Source: Sphingobium aromaticiconvertens (GTDB lineage: Bacteria; Pseudomonadota; Alphaproteobacteria; Sphingomonadales; Sphingomonadaceae). Taken from it: a stretch of 64,000 nucleotides of DNA. Within the stretch, counting starts at the first letter, position 1, and every line of letters starts with the position of its first letter. Under the pieces are notes generated by a model. The model saw only the letters and a list, made by a program, of their open reading frames with translations, searched no databases and was not told the DNA's origin. Positions 52,304 to 60,389 of this stretch are shown one piece after another. The DNA lies in contig NZ_JBANRJ010000002.1 of the NCBI RefSeq assembly GCF_037154075.1, positions 1 to 64,000 on the forward strand, given 5' to 3'. Made by a program: the position numbers and the translations under genes.

Positions 52304-55300
52304 TCAAAAGTCCCATTCGGAATTAGGTTGGCGTAGCGGTCTGAGGCCGCCGTTTGCGACGGCGTCGGGCACGGAGAAGTCGTAGCTCCCGAGGAAATTG
52401 ATGTGACGCCAGAATATCGGCGAGAGTCGAGCGATATCGGCGGGCAGCGGTGGCGCCCCGGCCTCGCTGAGTTGGCGCACGGTTTCCTGCATGTAGACAG
52501 CGTTCCAGTGGACGATGGAGTTGAGGGCGAGACCGAGGACCCCGAGCTGCTCCTCTTGGCCTTGACGCAAAGGGCTTCTGATTTCGCCCCGATCGCCGTG
52601 ATGGACGCGCCGACCGAGCTTGTGGCGCAATTCCTGCCGGTTGAGCTGAAACAAGATCCGTCGGCGGAACGGTCGGTCGTCGATGTATCGCAGGATGTGC
52701 AGCGTCTTGATGATGCGCCCCAGTTCAGACAGGGCCTTGGCCAGGGTCGTTGGGCGGTCTTTGACCTGCAGCATGCGCATGACGCCTGCGGCCTTGAGGT
52801 GGCCGAGCTTGATCGACCCGGCCAAACGGATCAGGTCGGACCAGTTTTCCCTAATCAGATTGATTTTGATCCTGCCCCAGGCAATCTCATCGAATTGTCC
52901 GTAGCTCGCCTGGCGGTCGATGCGCCACAGCTTCGCGCCGCCGATGTCCGCCAGACGGGGGCTGAATCGGTAGCCCAGGAGCCAGAACAGGCCGAAAATT
53001 GCGTCGGAATAGGCAGCGGTGTCGGTCATAATCTCCAGAGGATCGAGCTCGGTTTCCTGCTCCAGCAGGAGAGCCAGGACGACCAAACTGTCGCGCAAGG
53101 TGCCGGGGATGACCGCTCCGGCCAGCCCGCTGAACTGATTGGAAATCATGTTGTACCAAGTGACGCCGCGCTCCTGGCCATAGTATTTGGGATTGGGGCC
53201 GGCATGTATGGCGCTCGACGGAGCGACAAACCGCATTCCGTCCGCGCTGGCCACCTCTCCGGCGCCCCAGTGGCGAACGATATCCAGGCGATTGTGGGCG
53301 GCAACGATCGCGGCGTTCGCCGCAGCTATGGTCTCAGGCCGAATGAAATTCTGATTGACCCAAGACAGCCGGTCGCGACGCAGAGCCGCAATTTCCGGGC
53401 GCACAACTGGCTCAAGACCGATGTTGCAGGCGCCGCCGACCAGGGTTGCGCACAGGCTTATCTCGAAGTGCTCGACGGTGGCCTGACGCTCGCTCAGATG
53501 GGTAAAGGACTTGGCGAATCCGGTTCGCGCCATGACTTCAAGAAAGATGTCGGGCATCCCCGCCTTCGGCATGCGCGTTTGGACGGCGCCGCGCAGCGCA
53601 CGAAGGCTCTCGGATTCATCAAGCTTGTCGAGGGGCGTGACCACAATCCCGGTCTTGTCGGCGACCGTCTCGAAACGCAGGTCAGGATTGTGGCCGGCGC
53701 GCGCGACGACATGTCGATATGCCTCGTCGAGAAGGCGGGAGAGACCGTCAATCTCAGTGTCGGCTTCCAGAGATCGGCCCAGGGCGCGTGCCACCATCAA
53801 CCTGGAATTGTGCCAGGACTCGCCCTCGAGCATCCCGCGCCGAGGATCTCCGTATCGGATGCCGGGCTTGGCGAACACATCGCGATGCTTGATCGCGAGA
53901 CGCCATGCATCGATGATCGCGAAGACATAGGCTTTCGGGTCCCGCACACTGCCTTCATGATCCAGGACATGTTGCCTCCACGCCTTTGGGATCGCAGCGG
54001 TCGGTGCGCCGCGCATCTTGGCGAGAGACGACCAGTCGTCTACGCCCTTGAGGTAGCTGATCGCGGCCTTGACGTTTTTGCCGCCCGGGGCGGCGTCGGT
54101 CTCGATGCGGTTGGTGATTTCGAAGAACAATTTCCGGGCACCCCGCCACTTTCTCCGCAGTTGGTCGTAGGGCTTGCTCTCTGCGGGCTTGGCGATCGCC
54201 TCCACCTTGGACATGGCGGCCTCGATGTCGGGACGGGGCAACCGCTCGAAGAGCACATCTCTCCATTCATTGAGGGGCAGGACATCGTCGGTCAAAACCA
54301 ACAGACCCATCGCGTGGAGCAGCATCGCGGCGCCATCGAGATCGCGCAGACTGCGCAGACGGTCCTGTTTGTCGGCGGCTTCGGCCCCCTTCACCAAATC
54401 GGCAAGCAGAACCTCGGCCAGCTCGGCGGCATCGTCCTGGGCCGCCGCTTCGAGCGTATGGAAGAGCGCGGCTACAGTCGCGGTTCGACGAGGCTCCTGA
54501 AGGGCCGCAATGGCCGAAGGCTTGCTGACACGCGCTACCCGCGCGAGCCGCTCAAGGGTTGTCGCGGGAACACCCCTTGGTGGCGCCGGCCGCAGATTGA
54601 ACGCCCGGACCGCATCGAGCCGATCAAGGTGACGGAAGAGCTCGGTCGGCATGCGCTTGGAGGGCACTGTCCGCAGCGCGTCCAAGGCGGCGAACGTGGA
54701 TGTGTCGCCATCGTCAAACAGGGCGGCGATGCGCGCGCGTTGGTCATCGCTCAAGCTGGCGACCAGATGGCGCCAAAGCCTGGTCCGCGCACGATCGCGG
54801 ATTCTGCCGACCAATCGCTCGACGACCGTGACGCCTGGCAGCAGCACCTTGTTGGCGATCAGCCAGGCCGCCGCTCGATCAATCAAGGGGCCGGGCCGCT
54901 CGTCGCCGCTCCAACAAAGGGCGTAGAGCCATCTGGTCAATCGGAAACGCGCCACCGCGTTGTCGCCAAAGTCCGTGAAGCCGCAGTGCGTCCGGATGAG
55001 CGCGAGGTGCCGGATGCGCCGGCTTCCCGCAAAATAGGCGTCCACGTCCGTGGCGGGCTCAAGAGCGAGTTGTTCGATCACGGTCGCCAGGACCGACGCG
55101 GGGATCTCGGAAGGAGAGACTGGAAATGCGCCCAGAAACCGGGCGCTCGTCAGCATCACGGTGAAGCCGAGCCGATTATGGTCTCCGCGCAGAGTTCCAA
55201 TGAGGTCGCGATCAGTTTGGTCCAGATGGAAATATCGCGCGAGTTGGTCGGCCGACGGTTCGCCGTCGAAGCGAGAAAAGCCCTGACGCTGGGCATCAGT

Positions 55301-55318
55301 GAGGTGACGGGTGGGCAT
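52304..55318 (-). CDS. tnpA: Tn3-family transposase (Tn-C)
   Basis: This protein of about 1004 residues starts MPTRHLTDAQRQGFSRFDGE, with a DUF4158-type N-terminus. The catalytic part has MTDTAAYSDAIFGLFWLLGY, FSPRLADIGGAKLWRID and the late region QLNRQELRHKLGRRVHHGDR. The ATG at 55318 is chosen over a TTG 18 bases upstream. No frameshift is visible. The sequence differs clearly from the transposases of Tn-A and Tn-B. Confidence 0.9.
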   Translation of the reverse strand: MPTRHLTDAQRQGFSRFDGEPSADQLARYFHLDQTDRDLIGTLRGDHNRLGFTVMLTSARFLGAFPVSPSEIPASVLATVIEQLALEPATDVDAYFAGSRRIRHLALIRTHCGFTDFGDNAVARFRLTRWLYALCWSGDERPGPLIDRAAAWLIANKVLLPGVTVVERLVGRIRDRARTRLWRHLVASLSDDQRARIAALFDDGDTSTFAALDALRTVPSKRMPTELFRHLDRLDAVRAFNLRPAPPRGVPATTLERLARVARVSKPSAIAALQEPRRTATVAALFHTLEAAAQDDAAELAEVLLADLVKGAEAADKQDRLRSLRDLDGAAMLLHAMGLLVLTDDVLPLNEWRDVLFERLPRPDIEAAMSKVEAIAKPAESKPYDQLRRKWRGARKLFFEITNRIETDAAPGGKNVKAAISYLKGVDDWSSLAKMRGAPTAAIPKAWRQHVLDHEGSVRDPKAYVFAIIDAWRLAIKHRDVFAKPGIRYGDPRRGMLEGESWHNSRLMVARALGRSLEADTEIDGLSRLLDEAYRHVVARAGHNPDLRFETVADKTGIVVTPLDKLDESESLRALRGAVQTRMPKAGMPDIFLEVMARTGFAKSFTHLSERQATVEHFEISLCATLVGGACNIGLEPVVRPEIAALRRDRLSWVNQNFIRPETIAAANAAIVAAHNRLDIVRHWGAGEVASADGMRFVAPSSAIHAGPNPKYYGQERGVTWYNMISNQFSGLAGAVIPGTLRDSLVVLALLLEQETELDPLEIMTDTAAYSDAIFGLFWLLGYRFSPRLADIGGAKLWRIDRQASYGQFDEIAWGRIKINLIRENWSDLIRLAGSIKLGHLKAAGVMRMLQVKDRPTTLAKALSELGRIIKTLHILRYIDDRPFRRRILFQLNRQELRHKLGRRVHHGDRGEIRSPLRQGQEEQLGVLGLALNSIVHWNAVYMQETVRQLSEAGAPPLPADIARLSPIFWRHINFLGSYDFSVPDAVANGGLRPLRQPNSEWDF

Positions 55319-55449
55319 ACCGTGCGAAACTTCCAACTTTTGCGAAGGGGACGGCCGATGCCGATAAACAAGGCGAATTTCTTCGCAAAATATATGTGCG
55401 AAATAAAGTCGTTTTGCAGCAACTTTCGCACAATGGCGGGAGCCTCCGC
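55319..55449. promoter_or_regulatory. res site of Tn-C
   Basis: The gap between the divergent tnpA and tnpR genes contains repeated TGCGAA half-sites (55323, 55341), a perfect inverted pair TTCGCA-N9-TGCGAA (55382-55402) and a further TTTCGCACAA near 55424. Three such paired sites are what serine resolvases bind to resolve cointegrates. Confidence 0.6.
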
Positions 55450-56010
55450 ATGAAGCTCGGCTACGCGCGCGTCTCCACCGAGGATCAGAACCTGGACATC
55501 CAGTGCGCTCGGCTCTCGGAGGCTGGCTGTGAAATGATGTTCGACGAGAAAATATCAGGGGCCGCTCGTGGCCGGCTCGAGCTTGAAAAGCTGATGGGCC
55601 ACCTGCGCAAAGACGATGTTCTCGTCGTCACCCGCCTCGATCGTTTGGCGCGATCCACCATCGAACTCTTGCACATCGCGGAACGTATCAGGGAAAAGCA
55701 GGCAGGATTACAATCGCTTGATGAACCTTGGGCCGATACCACGTCCCCGTCTGGCGTGATGATCATGACCGTATTCGCCGGGATCGCCCAGTTCGAGCGG
55801 TCTCTAATATTGAGCCGAACCGACGAGGGTCGAAAGGCGGCTATGGTGCGCGGCGTGACCTTCGGACGCCCAAAGAAAATGCGACCCGATCAGGCCGAGC
55901 TTGCTCGCCAACTTGTTCTGGAGGGCAAATCAATCAGCTCCGTCGCCAGGACCTTCAATGTTCACCCGGCCACTATCTATCGCTGCATTGAGCCAAACGG
56001 CTCCTTATGA
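55450..56010 (+). CDS. tnpR: Serine resolvase (Tn-C)
   Basis: This 186-residue resolvase starts MKLGYARVSTEDQNLDIQCA, with the catalytic Ser near residue 9, then VTRLDRLARSTIELLHIAER, MTVFAGIAQFERSLILSRT and a C-terminal helix-turn-helix (SISSVARTFNVHPATIYRCI). Length is typical of Tn3 resolvases. The stop lies about 30 bases before the end of the right repeat. Confidence 0.92.
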   Translation: MKLGYARVSTEDQNLDIQCARLSEAGCEMMFDEKISGAARGRLELEKLMGHLRKDDVLVVTRLDRLARSTIELLHIAERIREKQAGLQSLDEPWADTTSPSGVMIMTVFAGIAQFERSLILSRTDEGRKAAMVRGVTFGRPKKMRPDQAELARQLVLEGKSISSVARTFNVHPATIYRCIEPNGSL

Positions 56011-56075
56011 CACTTTTCTGTTCCGCTCAGCCGCACGACCCGAGACCTCTTCAATTCCTTTGACAGGAGGCTCAC

Positions 56076-56387
56076 ATGAACGCTCTTACCAAGACCCTCG
56101 ACATCCCGGCTTTCGACCCCATCAGCTATGATGCAGCGGTGCGCGCCGCGACGATCCGGGCCCAGCACAGCTTCTTCGACAGCCATGTCATCGAGGACGA
56201 GTTCGGCTGCTTTCTCGCCATCGACGAGGGCGACTACAACGCCCTGCCCCAGGACCTGATCGACCGGATCGTCCATTCCGTCCCGGGCATGATGGCCGAC
56301 GACTTTGACGAAGCGAACATCGCCCGCGCCGCAAGCTTCATGAGCGTGGTGATGGATCCCGACTGGGACGCGGATTGTCCGTTCTGA
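56076..56387 (+). CDS. Conserved-looking hypothetical protein (plasmid type)
   Basis: This 103-residue acidic protein starts MNALTKTLDIPAFDPISYDA and has an excellent site (AGGAGGCTCAC) before its ATG, plus an intrinsic terminator 36 bases after its stop. It contains DEFGCFLAIDEGDYNALPQD and PDWDADCPF, with no membrane segment. Function is unknown; small acidic proteins of this kind are common in plasmid backbones, which suggests that the transposon lies next to backbone DNA. Confidence 0.75.
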   Translation: MNALTKTLDIPAFDPISYDAAVRAATIRAQHSFFDSHVIEDEFGCFLAIDEGDYNALPQDLIDRIVHSVPGMMADDFDEANIARAASFMSVVMDPDWDADCPF

Positions 56388-56422
56388 AATGATCATCGAC
56401 CACAGCGCCGGAGGGCACCGAC

Positions 56423-56447
56423 AAGGGGCTCTCCGGCCCCCTTTTTT
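56423..56447 (+). terminator. Intrinsic terminator after the 103-aa gene
   Basis: AAGGGG, an 8-base loop, CCCC and then CTTTTTT form a short GC stem followed by a run of T on the plus strand. This is the classic rho-independent form. Confidence 0.65.
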
Positions 56448-56462
56448 GCGTGTCCAAATAAA

Positions 56463-56493
56463 GCGCAGCCGGGGCATCTAACCCCGGCTGCGC
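56463..56493 (-). terminator. Intrinsic terminator after the 75-aa gene
   Basis: A perfect 12-bp stem (GCGCAGCCGGGG / CCCCGGCTGCGC) with a 7-base loop is followed on the minus strand by TTTATTT. It lies 21 bases after the stop of the minus-strand 75-residue gene and faces the other terminator, so the two convergent genes are separately insulated. Confidence 0.7.
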
Positions 56494-56514
56494 TGGCCTC
56501 TGCCGAGGCCGGTT

Positions 56515-56742
56515 TCAGCTTGCCCGAAGGCGCTTCTCGGCTTCGTCCAGACCGAGCTTTCCGAGAGCGGCGAAGAATGCTTCGACTCTCTCGAACGGCG
56601 CCTTGCCGAGAACTGACTTGTGCATCAGCTCGACGCTTGCCGCCCGCTCGTTTGTCCGCAGTTTCGCCTCGCGCGCTTCCAGCGCTTGACGCTCCTTTGC
56701 GATTGCCTGTCTTTCGGCTTCGAGACTTCCTTTTCTGGCCAT
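56515..56742 (-). CDS. Small coiled-coil hypothetical protein
   Basis: This 75-residue protein starts MARKGSLEAERQAIAKERQA. Its first half is a charged helix with a heptad pattern (coiled coil); its second half reads MHKSVLGKAPFERVEAFFAA and LGKLGLDEAEKRLRAS. GAGGTACAACC precedes the ATG; an upstream extension in the same frame is rejected. A strong terminator follows. It is unlike transposon genes and probably belongs to the plasmid backbone; function unknown. Confidence 0.7.
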   Translation of the reverse strand: MARKGSLEAERQAIAKERQALEAREAKLRTNERAASVELMHKSVLGKAPFERVEAFFAALGKLGLDEAEKRLRAS

Positions 56743-56913
56743 GGTTGTACCTCGTGGGTTGGTGCTGAAACCTCCCGCGCGCGAGGATCGGCATCTCGGC
56801 CCGCTTGGCAAGCCCCCTGCCCCTATCTGCATCAGCTACCCCTGCCGATCCTCGGCAATGCCGCAGCGCCGGCATGCCGCTGACAGGCCGTGCAAGGCCC
56901 ACCCGGATTCGGC

Positions 56914-57576
56914 TTAGATCCCCCAAAACCATTCTTCACTATCGGGTTGATTGTGCGCGTGTGCGTCAACGAATGCCGGATGATCTGCATAACTTGCACC
57001 GAGCGTACGTAGGCGGGGCATGTCGTTAAGGCTGATACCGAACCGTTCTGCCGAATATAGCTGAGGTGCCAGGCAGATATCGGCGAGCGTCGGGCTCGCT
57101 CCAAATGCAAAGGCCTGATTGCTCGGCTGACTGCCAAGAAGGGCTTCGCAGGCTAGCAATCCGTTGCCGATCCAGTGCCCAAGCCAATCAGACACTGCGC
57201 TTTGCTCCAGGTTGAGCTTGCCGCGCAGATACTGCTGCACTTCCAAATTCTGAAGAGGGTGAATATCGCAGGCGATTGCCAGGGCGAAAGCGCGGACTTG
57301 AGCACGAGACCAGGGATCGTCCGGCAGAAGAGCTGGCTCCGGGATAGTCTCCTCGAGCCACTCGATAATCGCCAGCGATTGGGTCAAGACTGCCCCGTTC
57401 AAATCCAGCGCAGGTACCCGCTTCTGCGGATTTATGACGCGGAACTCCTCCGTCCGCTGTGCTCCTCCATCGCGTGTGAGATGGACGGCCACAAATTCCG
57501 GCGCGATTTTCTTCAGATTGAAGGCAATTCTGCAACGCCACGCTGCAGAACTGCGCCAATAGCCATAATAGAGCAT
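56914..57576 (-). CDS. Maleylpyruvate/maleylacetoacetate isomerase (second copy)
   Basis: This 220-residue zeta-class glutathione transferase-like protein has WRSSAAWRCRIAFNLKKIAP, NPQKRVPALDLNG, LTQSLAIIEWLEETIPEP and IACDIHPLQNLEVQQYL. It is a diverged homologue of the isomerase at 34479. Its start shares a base with the stop of the hydrolase gene (TAATG). The pair would perform the last two steps of gentisate or homogentisate breakdown, but no gentisate dioxygenase lies in this cluster. Confidence 0.87.
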   Translation of the reverse strand: MLYYGYWRSSAAWRCRIAFNLKKIAPEFVAVHLTRDGGAQRTEEFRVINPQKRVPALDLNGAVLTQSLAIIEWLEETIPEPALLPDDPWSRAQVRAFALAIACDIHPLQNLEVQQYLRGKLNLEQSAVSDWLGHWIGNGLLACEALLGSQPSNQAFAFGASPTLADICLAPQLYSAERFGISLNDMPRLRTLGASYADHPAFVDAHAHNQPDSEEWFWGI

Positions 57577-58268
57577 TATTCTCCAGGCCCAATTACGAGT
57601 TGAACCGGGGTAAGCCCATCGATTGTCCCTTCGAGCGTGTCGCCAGCCACGACTGGGCCGACGCCGGCCGGCGTGCCGGTGAAGATAAGGTCACCCGGTG
57701 CAAGGTGATAAAAGCGGGATAGGTCGGCGATCAGTTCAGGTACGCTCCAAACAAGATCGGCCAGAACCTGATCTTGCTTGATCTCACCGTTCACGCTTAA
57801 TGAAATGCGCTGGTTTTCGATTGCAAACTGCGCTGCCTTCGTGATCGGCGCTACGACGGCGGACTGCTCAAAATCTTTCCCTAAATCCCACGGGCGACCC
57901 TTCTCTCGCGCAACCAGTTGGAGATCGCGTCTCGTCATGTCGAGCCCGCAAGCAAATCCGTAGATTATCGATCCGGCTTCAGCTTCGGAAATTTGAAATG
58001 CTTGTTTACCAATGGCGACGACCAACTCCATTTCGTAATGGTAATTGCTTGTACCAGGGGGATACGGAATCGTAGACCCGCTCGCGACAAATGTCGAAGC
58101 AGCCTTGTTAAAATAGAAGGGAGCCTCGCGGTCAACCTTGAACCCCATCTCGGTTGCGTGTGCCTCATAGTTGCGCCCAACGCAGAAAATCCGGCCGATC
58201 GGAAAGCAATCGGGTTCCCCGAGAACGGTTACGCCAGGTACATCGGCTACTTCAAACAGGTAAGTCAT
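57576..58268 (-). CDS. Fumarylpyruvate hydrolase-like protein (second copy)
   Basis: This 230-residue fumarylacetoacetase-family enzyme has GRIFCVGRNYEAHATEMGFK, NYHYEMELVVAIGKQAF, YGFACGLDMTRRDLQ, KGRPWDLGKDFEQS and DLIFTGTPAGVGPVV. It is homologous to the enzyme at 33772 with many substitutions, so it was acquired separately rather than duplicated recently. It is in one operon with the isomerase. Its codon usage is less GC-rich than region 3, hinting at a different origin. Confidence 0.87.
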   Translation of the reverse strand: MTYLFEVADVPGVTVLGEPDCFPIGRIFCVGRNYEAHATEMGFKVDREAPFYFNKAASTFVASGSTIPYPPGTSNYHYEMELVVAIGKQAFQISEAEAGSIIYGFACGLDMTRRDLQLVAREKGRPWDLGKDFEQSAVVAPITKAAQFAIENQRISLSVNGEIKQDQVLADLVWSVPELIADLSRFYHLAPGDLIFTGTPAGVGPVVAGDTLEGTIDGLTPVQLVIGPGE

Positions 58269-58395
58269 AGGGCGCGCTCCTCAGCATGGCCAGAACGGTG
58301 TTGATCGGGCGGTTGGCAGTTGCCTTCATCATTGCTTCTCTCGGCGACTGCCGATTTCAACGAGTACTCAGATGTCGATATTCGCCATAAAGGAC

Positions 58396-58797
58396 TCAAC
58401 GATCGCTCCGTGCGGCAAGATACTTCTCCAGTCCGATCCGCAATGATGCTGGAATCGGGGCAGGTCGGCCGTCCTCGTCTATATGGACAACTACATGTCG
58501 CCCCTCGACCGCCACTTCGCCCAAACTTTCAATAATCCAAGCATAGGAAATGGAACTAGTTCCAAGTTTTTCTATGGAGAGATTTACAATATATTTGTCT
58601 GCCGCCAAAAATGGACGGGAAAAGTTAGCGGAAATCGATCTACGCGGCATTCTTGAGATTGAAACATCGGGATCAATGCTGCGGCACAAGGAATGCTCAG
58701 CATTTTCCGCCCAGAGCAACGCATTGGAAAAATGAAACCGACCGGAAGCGTCTGTCTCGGACCAGTGGACAGTGCCTGAGAACTGGTATTCGGACAC
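58396..58797 (-). CDS. 4-hydroxybenzoyl-CoA thioesterase-like (hotdog-fold) protein
   Basis: This protein of about 133 residues (GTG start at 58797 with GGGAG upstream; an ATG at 58833 is also possible) has the hotdog-fold pattern TVHWSETDASGRFHFSNALL with the catalytic Asp, followed by WAENAEHSLCRSI and SISANFSRPFLAADKYIVNL. Family members hydrolyse aromatic acyl-CoA esters. It would release a hydroxy-aromatic acid from its CoA thioester, a step needed before ring hydroxylation to gentisate. Local base composition is more A+T-rich. Confidence 0.78.
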   Translation of the reverse strand: MSEYQFSGTVHWSETDASGRFHFSNALLWAENAEHSLCRSIDPDVSISRMPRRSISANFSRPFLAADKYIVNLSIEKLGTSSISYAWIIESLGEVAVEGRHVVVHIDEDGRPAPIPASLRIGLEKYLAARSDR

Positions 58798-58856
58798 GTT
58801 GAATCTCCCGCTACGGTACAAGGCCGATTTCAAATCTACGCTGTGGACTTTTTGAC

Positions 58857-59177
58857 TTAATCTTGGTCTTCGGGCACCAGCAACCTGAGACCATCAAGTT
58901 CTTGGGTCATTTTGATCTGGCAGGACAATCGTGCCTCGGGAGGCGACTCCTCGCAAAATCCGAGCAATTCCGCTTCTGCAGGAAGCGCCGCAGGCAACAC
59001 GCCTTGCCATTCGGCAGGGACGTGAACACGGCAGGTTGCACACGCTAAACCGCCACTGCATTCCCCAAGCAGGCCAGGTACGCTATTGTAGAGACCAGCA
59101 TGCATCAGGTCAGTGCCGATATCGACATTCGTTTCGATCTCGCGACCATCCGCAGCTACAAAAACAACTTTGGGCAT
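58857..59177 (-). CDS. Adrenodoxin-type 2Fe-2S ferredoxin
   Basis: This 106-residue protein has four cluster ligands: Cys40, Cys46 and Cys49 (GECSGGLACATCRVHVP) and Cys86 (ARLSCQIKM). It carries single electrons from a reductase to an oxygenase or cytochrome P450. No oxygenase or reductase is encoded beside it; the closest partner in the window is the Rieske oxygenase at 31154-32908, which lacks electron-transfer genes. Whether they work together is inference. Confidence 0.9.
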   Translation of the reverse strand: MPKVVFVAADGREIETNVDIGTDLMHAGLYNSVPGLLGECSGGLACATCRVHVPAEWQGVLPAALPAEAELLGFCEESPPEARLSCQIKMTQELDGLRLLVPEDQD

Positions 59178-59200
59178 GGGCTCTTCTCCAATGCAAATTT

Positions 59201-60058
59201 TTACTGGCAGGGGTCGGCCACGCAGGTTTGTTTGATGGAGCCGATTTGGGCGATTGTGCTGACGACCTCATCGCCGGGCTTGAGGAACCACTTGGGGTTT
59301 CTGGCATTCCCCACGCCGGCGGGGGTACCGGTGAAGATGACGTCGCCAGGCAAGAGCGTACAGACGTGCGAGAGGCGGCTCACCAGGTCATTCACTGGGA
59401 AGATGAGCTGCGAGGTGTCGGACCCTTGGACCTTCACGCCGTTGACTGTGCATTCGACCGCAAGGCCGTTCGTTTCGTCGAGCGCATCGAGTGTCACCAG
59501 CCACGGTCCGAAGGGGCCGAAGCCGGGGAATGACTTACCCAGCGAGAACTGGGGCATGCCGCCGGAAAGCTGCATCAACCGTTCGGAGAAGTCCTGTCCG
59601 ACTGCATAGCCTGCCACATGGTCGAGCGCGTCTTCGACGGAGACACGGCTCGCCCGGGTGCCGATGACCGCGACTAGTTCGATTTCCCAGTCGACATTGC
59701 CGACGGGAAGGGGAAGATCGTCGTAAGGACCCGCGATGCAGGTGGGGAACTTGGTGAAGATCAACGGCGAAGTCGGCAGCTCCTTCAGGCCGGCCTCGCC
59801 CAGGGCGTGGTCTCGATAATTGAGGCCCACCGCGAAAACCTGCCGCGGCATCGGCGAGGGCGCGCCCAGTGACCGCTCGTCGAAAGCTTCCGCCCCGGTT
59901 TCAAACCGGCCCTCACGTGCCCAGGCGATGAAATCCCCCCAACACTCGAACAATCCGGCCATGTCAGCAGGAAACTTGCCGCCACTGGCCCGATCGATAT
60001 CGATCGCGCCTGCATCAACAATCAACGAGGCCCTGCCGCCAACGTTACCAATCCGCAT
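59201..60058 (-). CDS. Fumarylacetoacetate hydrolase-family protein
   Basis: This 285-residue protein has an N-terminal domain (MRIGNVGGRASLIVDAGAID) and the catalytic domain with QVFAVGLNYRDHALGEAGLK, GNVDWEIELVAVIGTRASR, YAVGQDFSERLMQLSG and DVIFTGTPAGVGNARNP. The two-part form resembles enzymes that hydrolyse acylpyruvates or 2,4-dioxo acids. It is the sixth member of this superfamily in the window. It precedes the ferredoxin gene by 23 bases. An in-frame GTG 12 bases upstream is an alternative start. Confidence 0.85.
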   Translation of the reverse strand: MRIGNVGGRASLIVDAGAIDIDRASGGKFPADMAGLFECWGDFIAWAREGRFETGAEAFDERSLGAPSPMPRQVFAVGLNYRDHALGEAGLKELPTSPLIFTKFPTCIAGPYDDLPLPVGNVDWEIELVAVIGTRASRVSVEDALDHVAGYAVGQDFSERLMQLSGGMPQFSLGKSFPGFGPFGPWLVTLDALDETNGLAVECTVNGVKVQGSDTSQLIFPVNDLVSRLSHVCTLLPGDVIFTGTPAGVGNARNPKWFLKPGDEVVSTIAQIGSIKQTCVADPCQ

Positions 60059-60389
60059 AAAAGCCCTCACCCTCGCATCCGGCCATCACGCGACCGTCCG
60101 GGATATGCCTTAAATTGGAATGTCAATATGTCAACGCCAAATGGGAGGAAAATCGATATTTAACGTGGCAACCTGGCGTTTGAGGCCTTCCCCTCAATGA
60201 CCGTGTCAAAGGGGGGGATTTGCAGCCACTCTTACGTCGGTGTTGGAATTGACCCTTGCGGACCGGATTTTGCGAGGCTTGAAAATGCGTTATTCGGGCC
60301 AACCCTTCGGGATCGCGTCGCCGATTCAGAAGCGGGGAATAATTAACCACCGTCGTTAACGGAGTATACTTTACATAAAGGTGATTAAG
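60059..60389. other. Intergenic stretch between the FAH-like gene and the GntR gene
   Basis: This gap of about 330 bases is more A+T-rich and holds the promoter of the minus-strand operon that starts at 60058. A run of seven G (near 60206-60212) and no recognisable gene were seen. A minus-strand frame of about 75 codons covers part of it but resembles no family. Confidence 0.45.

Larger units (their letters stand above)
52251..56041. mobile_element. Tn3-family transposon Tn-C
   Basis: About 38-bp inverted repeats bound it; both begin GGGTCGTGCGGCTGAGCGG and continue AACA(A)GAAA. It carries a transposase (minus) and a serine resolvase (plus) with a repeat-rich res region between them. The bases outside the ends (ACGTT and GAGAC) differ, so no target duplication is visible. 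The left side is ppsA and the right side is unrelated plasmid-type DNA, suggesting that one flank was replaced. Confidence 0.87.

Noticed and set aside
52403..55453. Very long plus-strand open frame opposite the Tn-C transposase
   Set aside because: It is a shadow of the high-GC tnpA gene: no family motifs, no start signal, and the minus-strand frame has clear Tn3 transposase motifs.
60123..60350. 75-codon minus-strand frame upstream of the FAH-like gene
   Set aside because: It has no recognisable family or ribosome-binding site and overlaps the expected promoter region.
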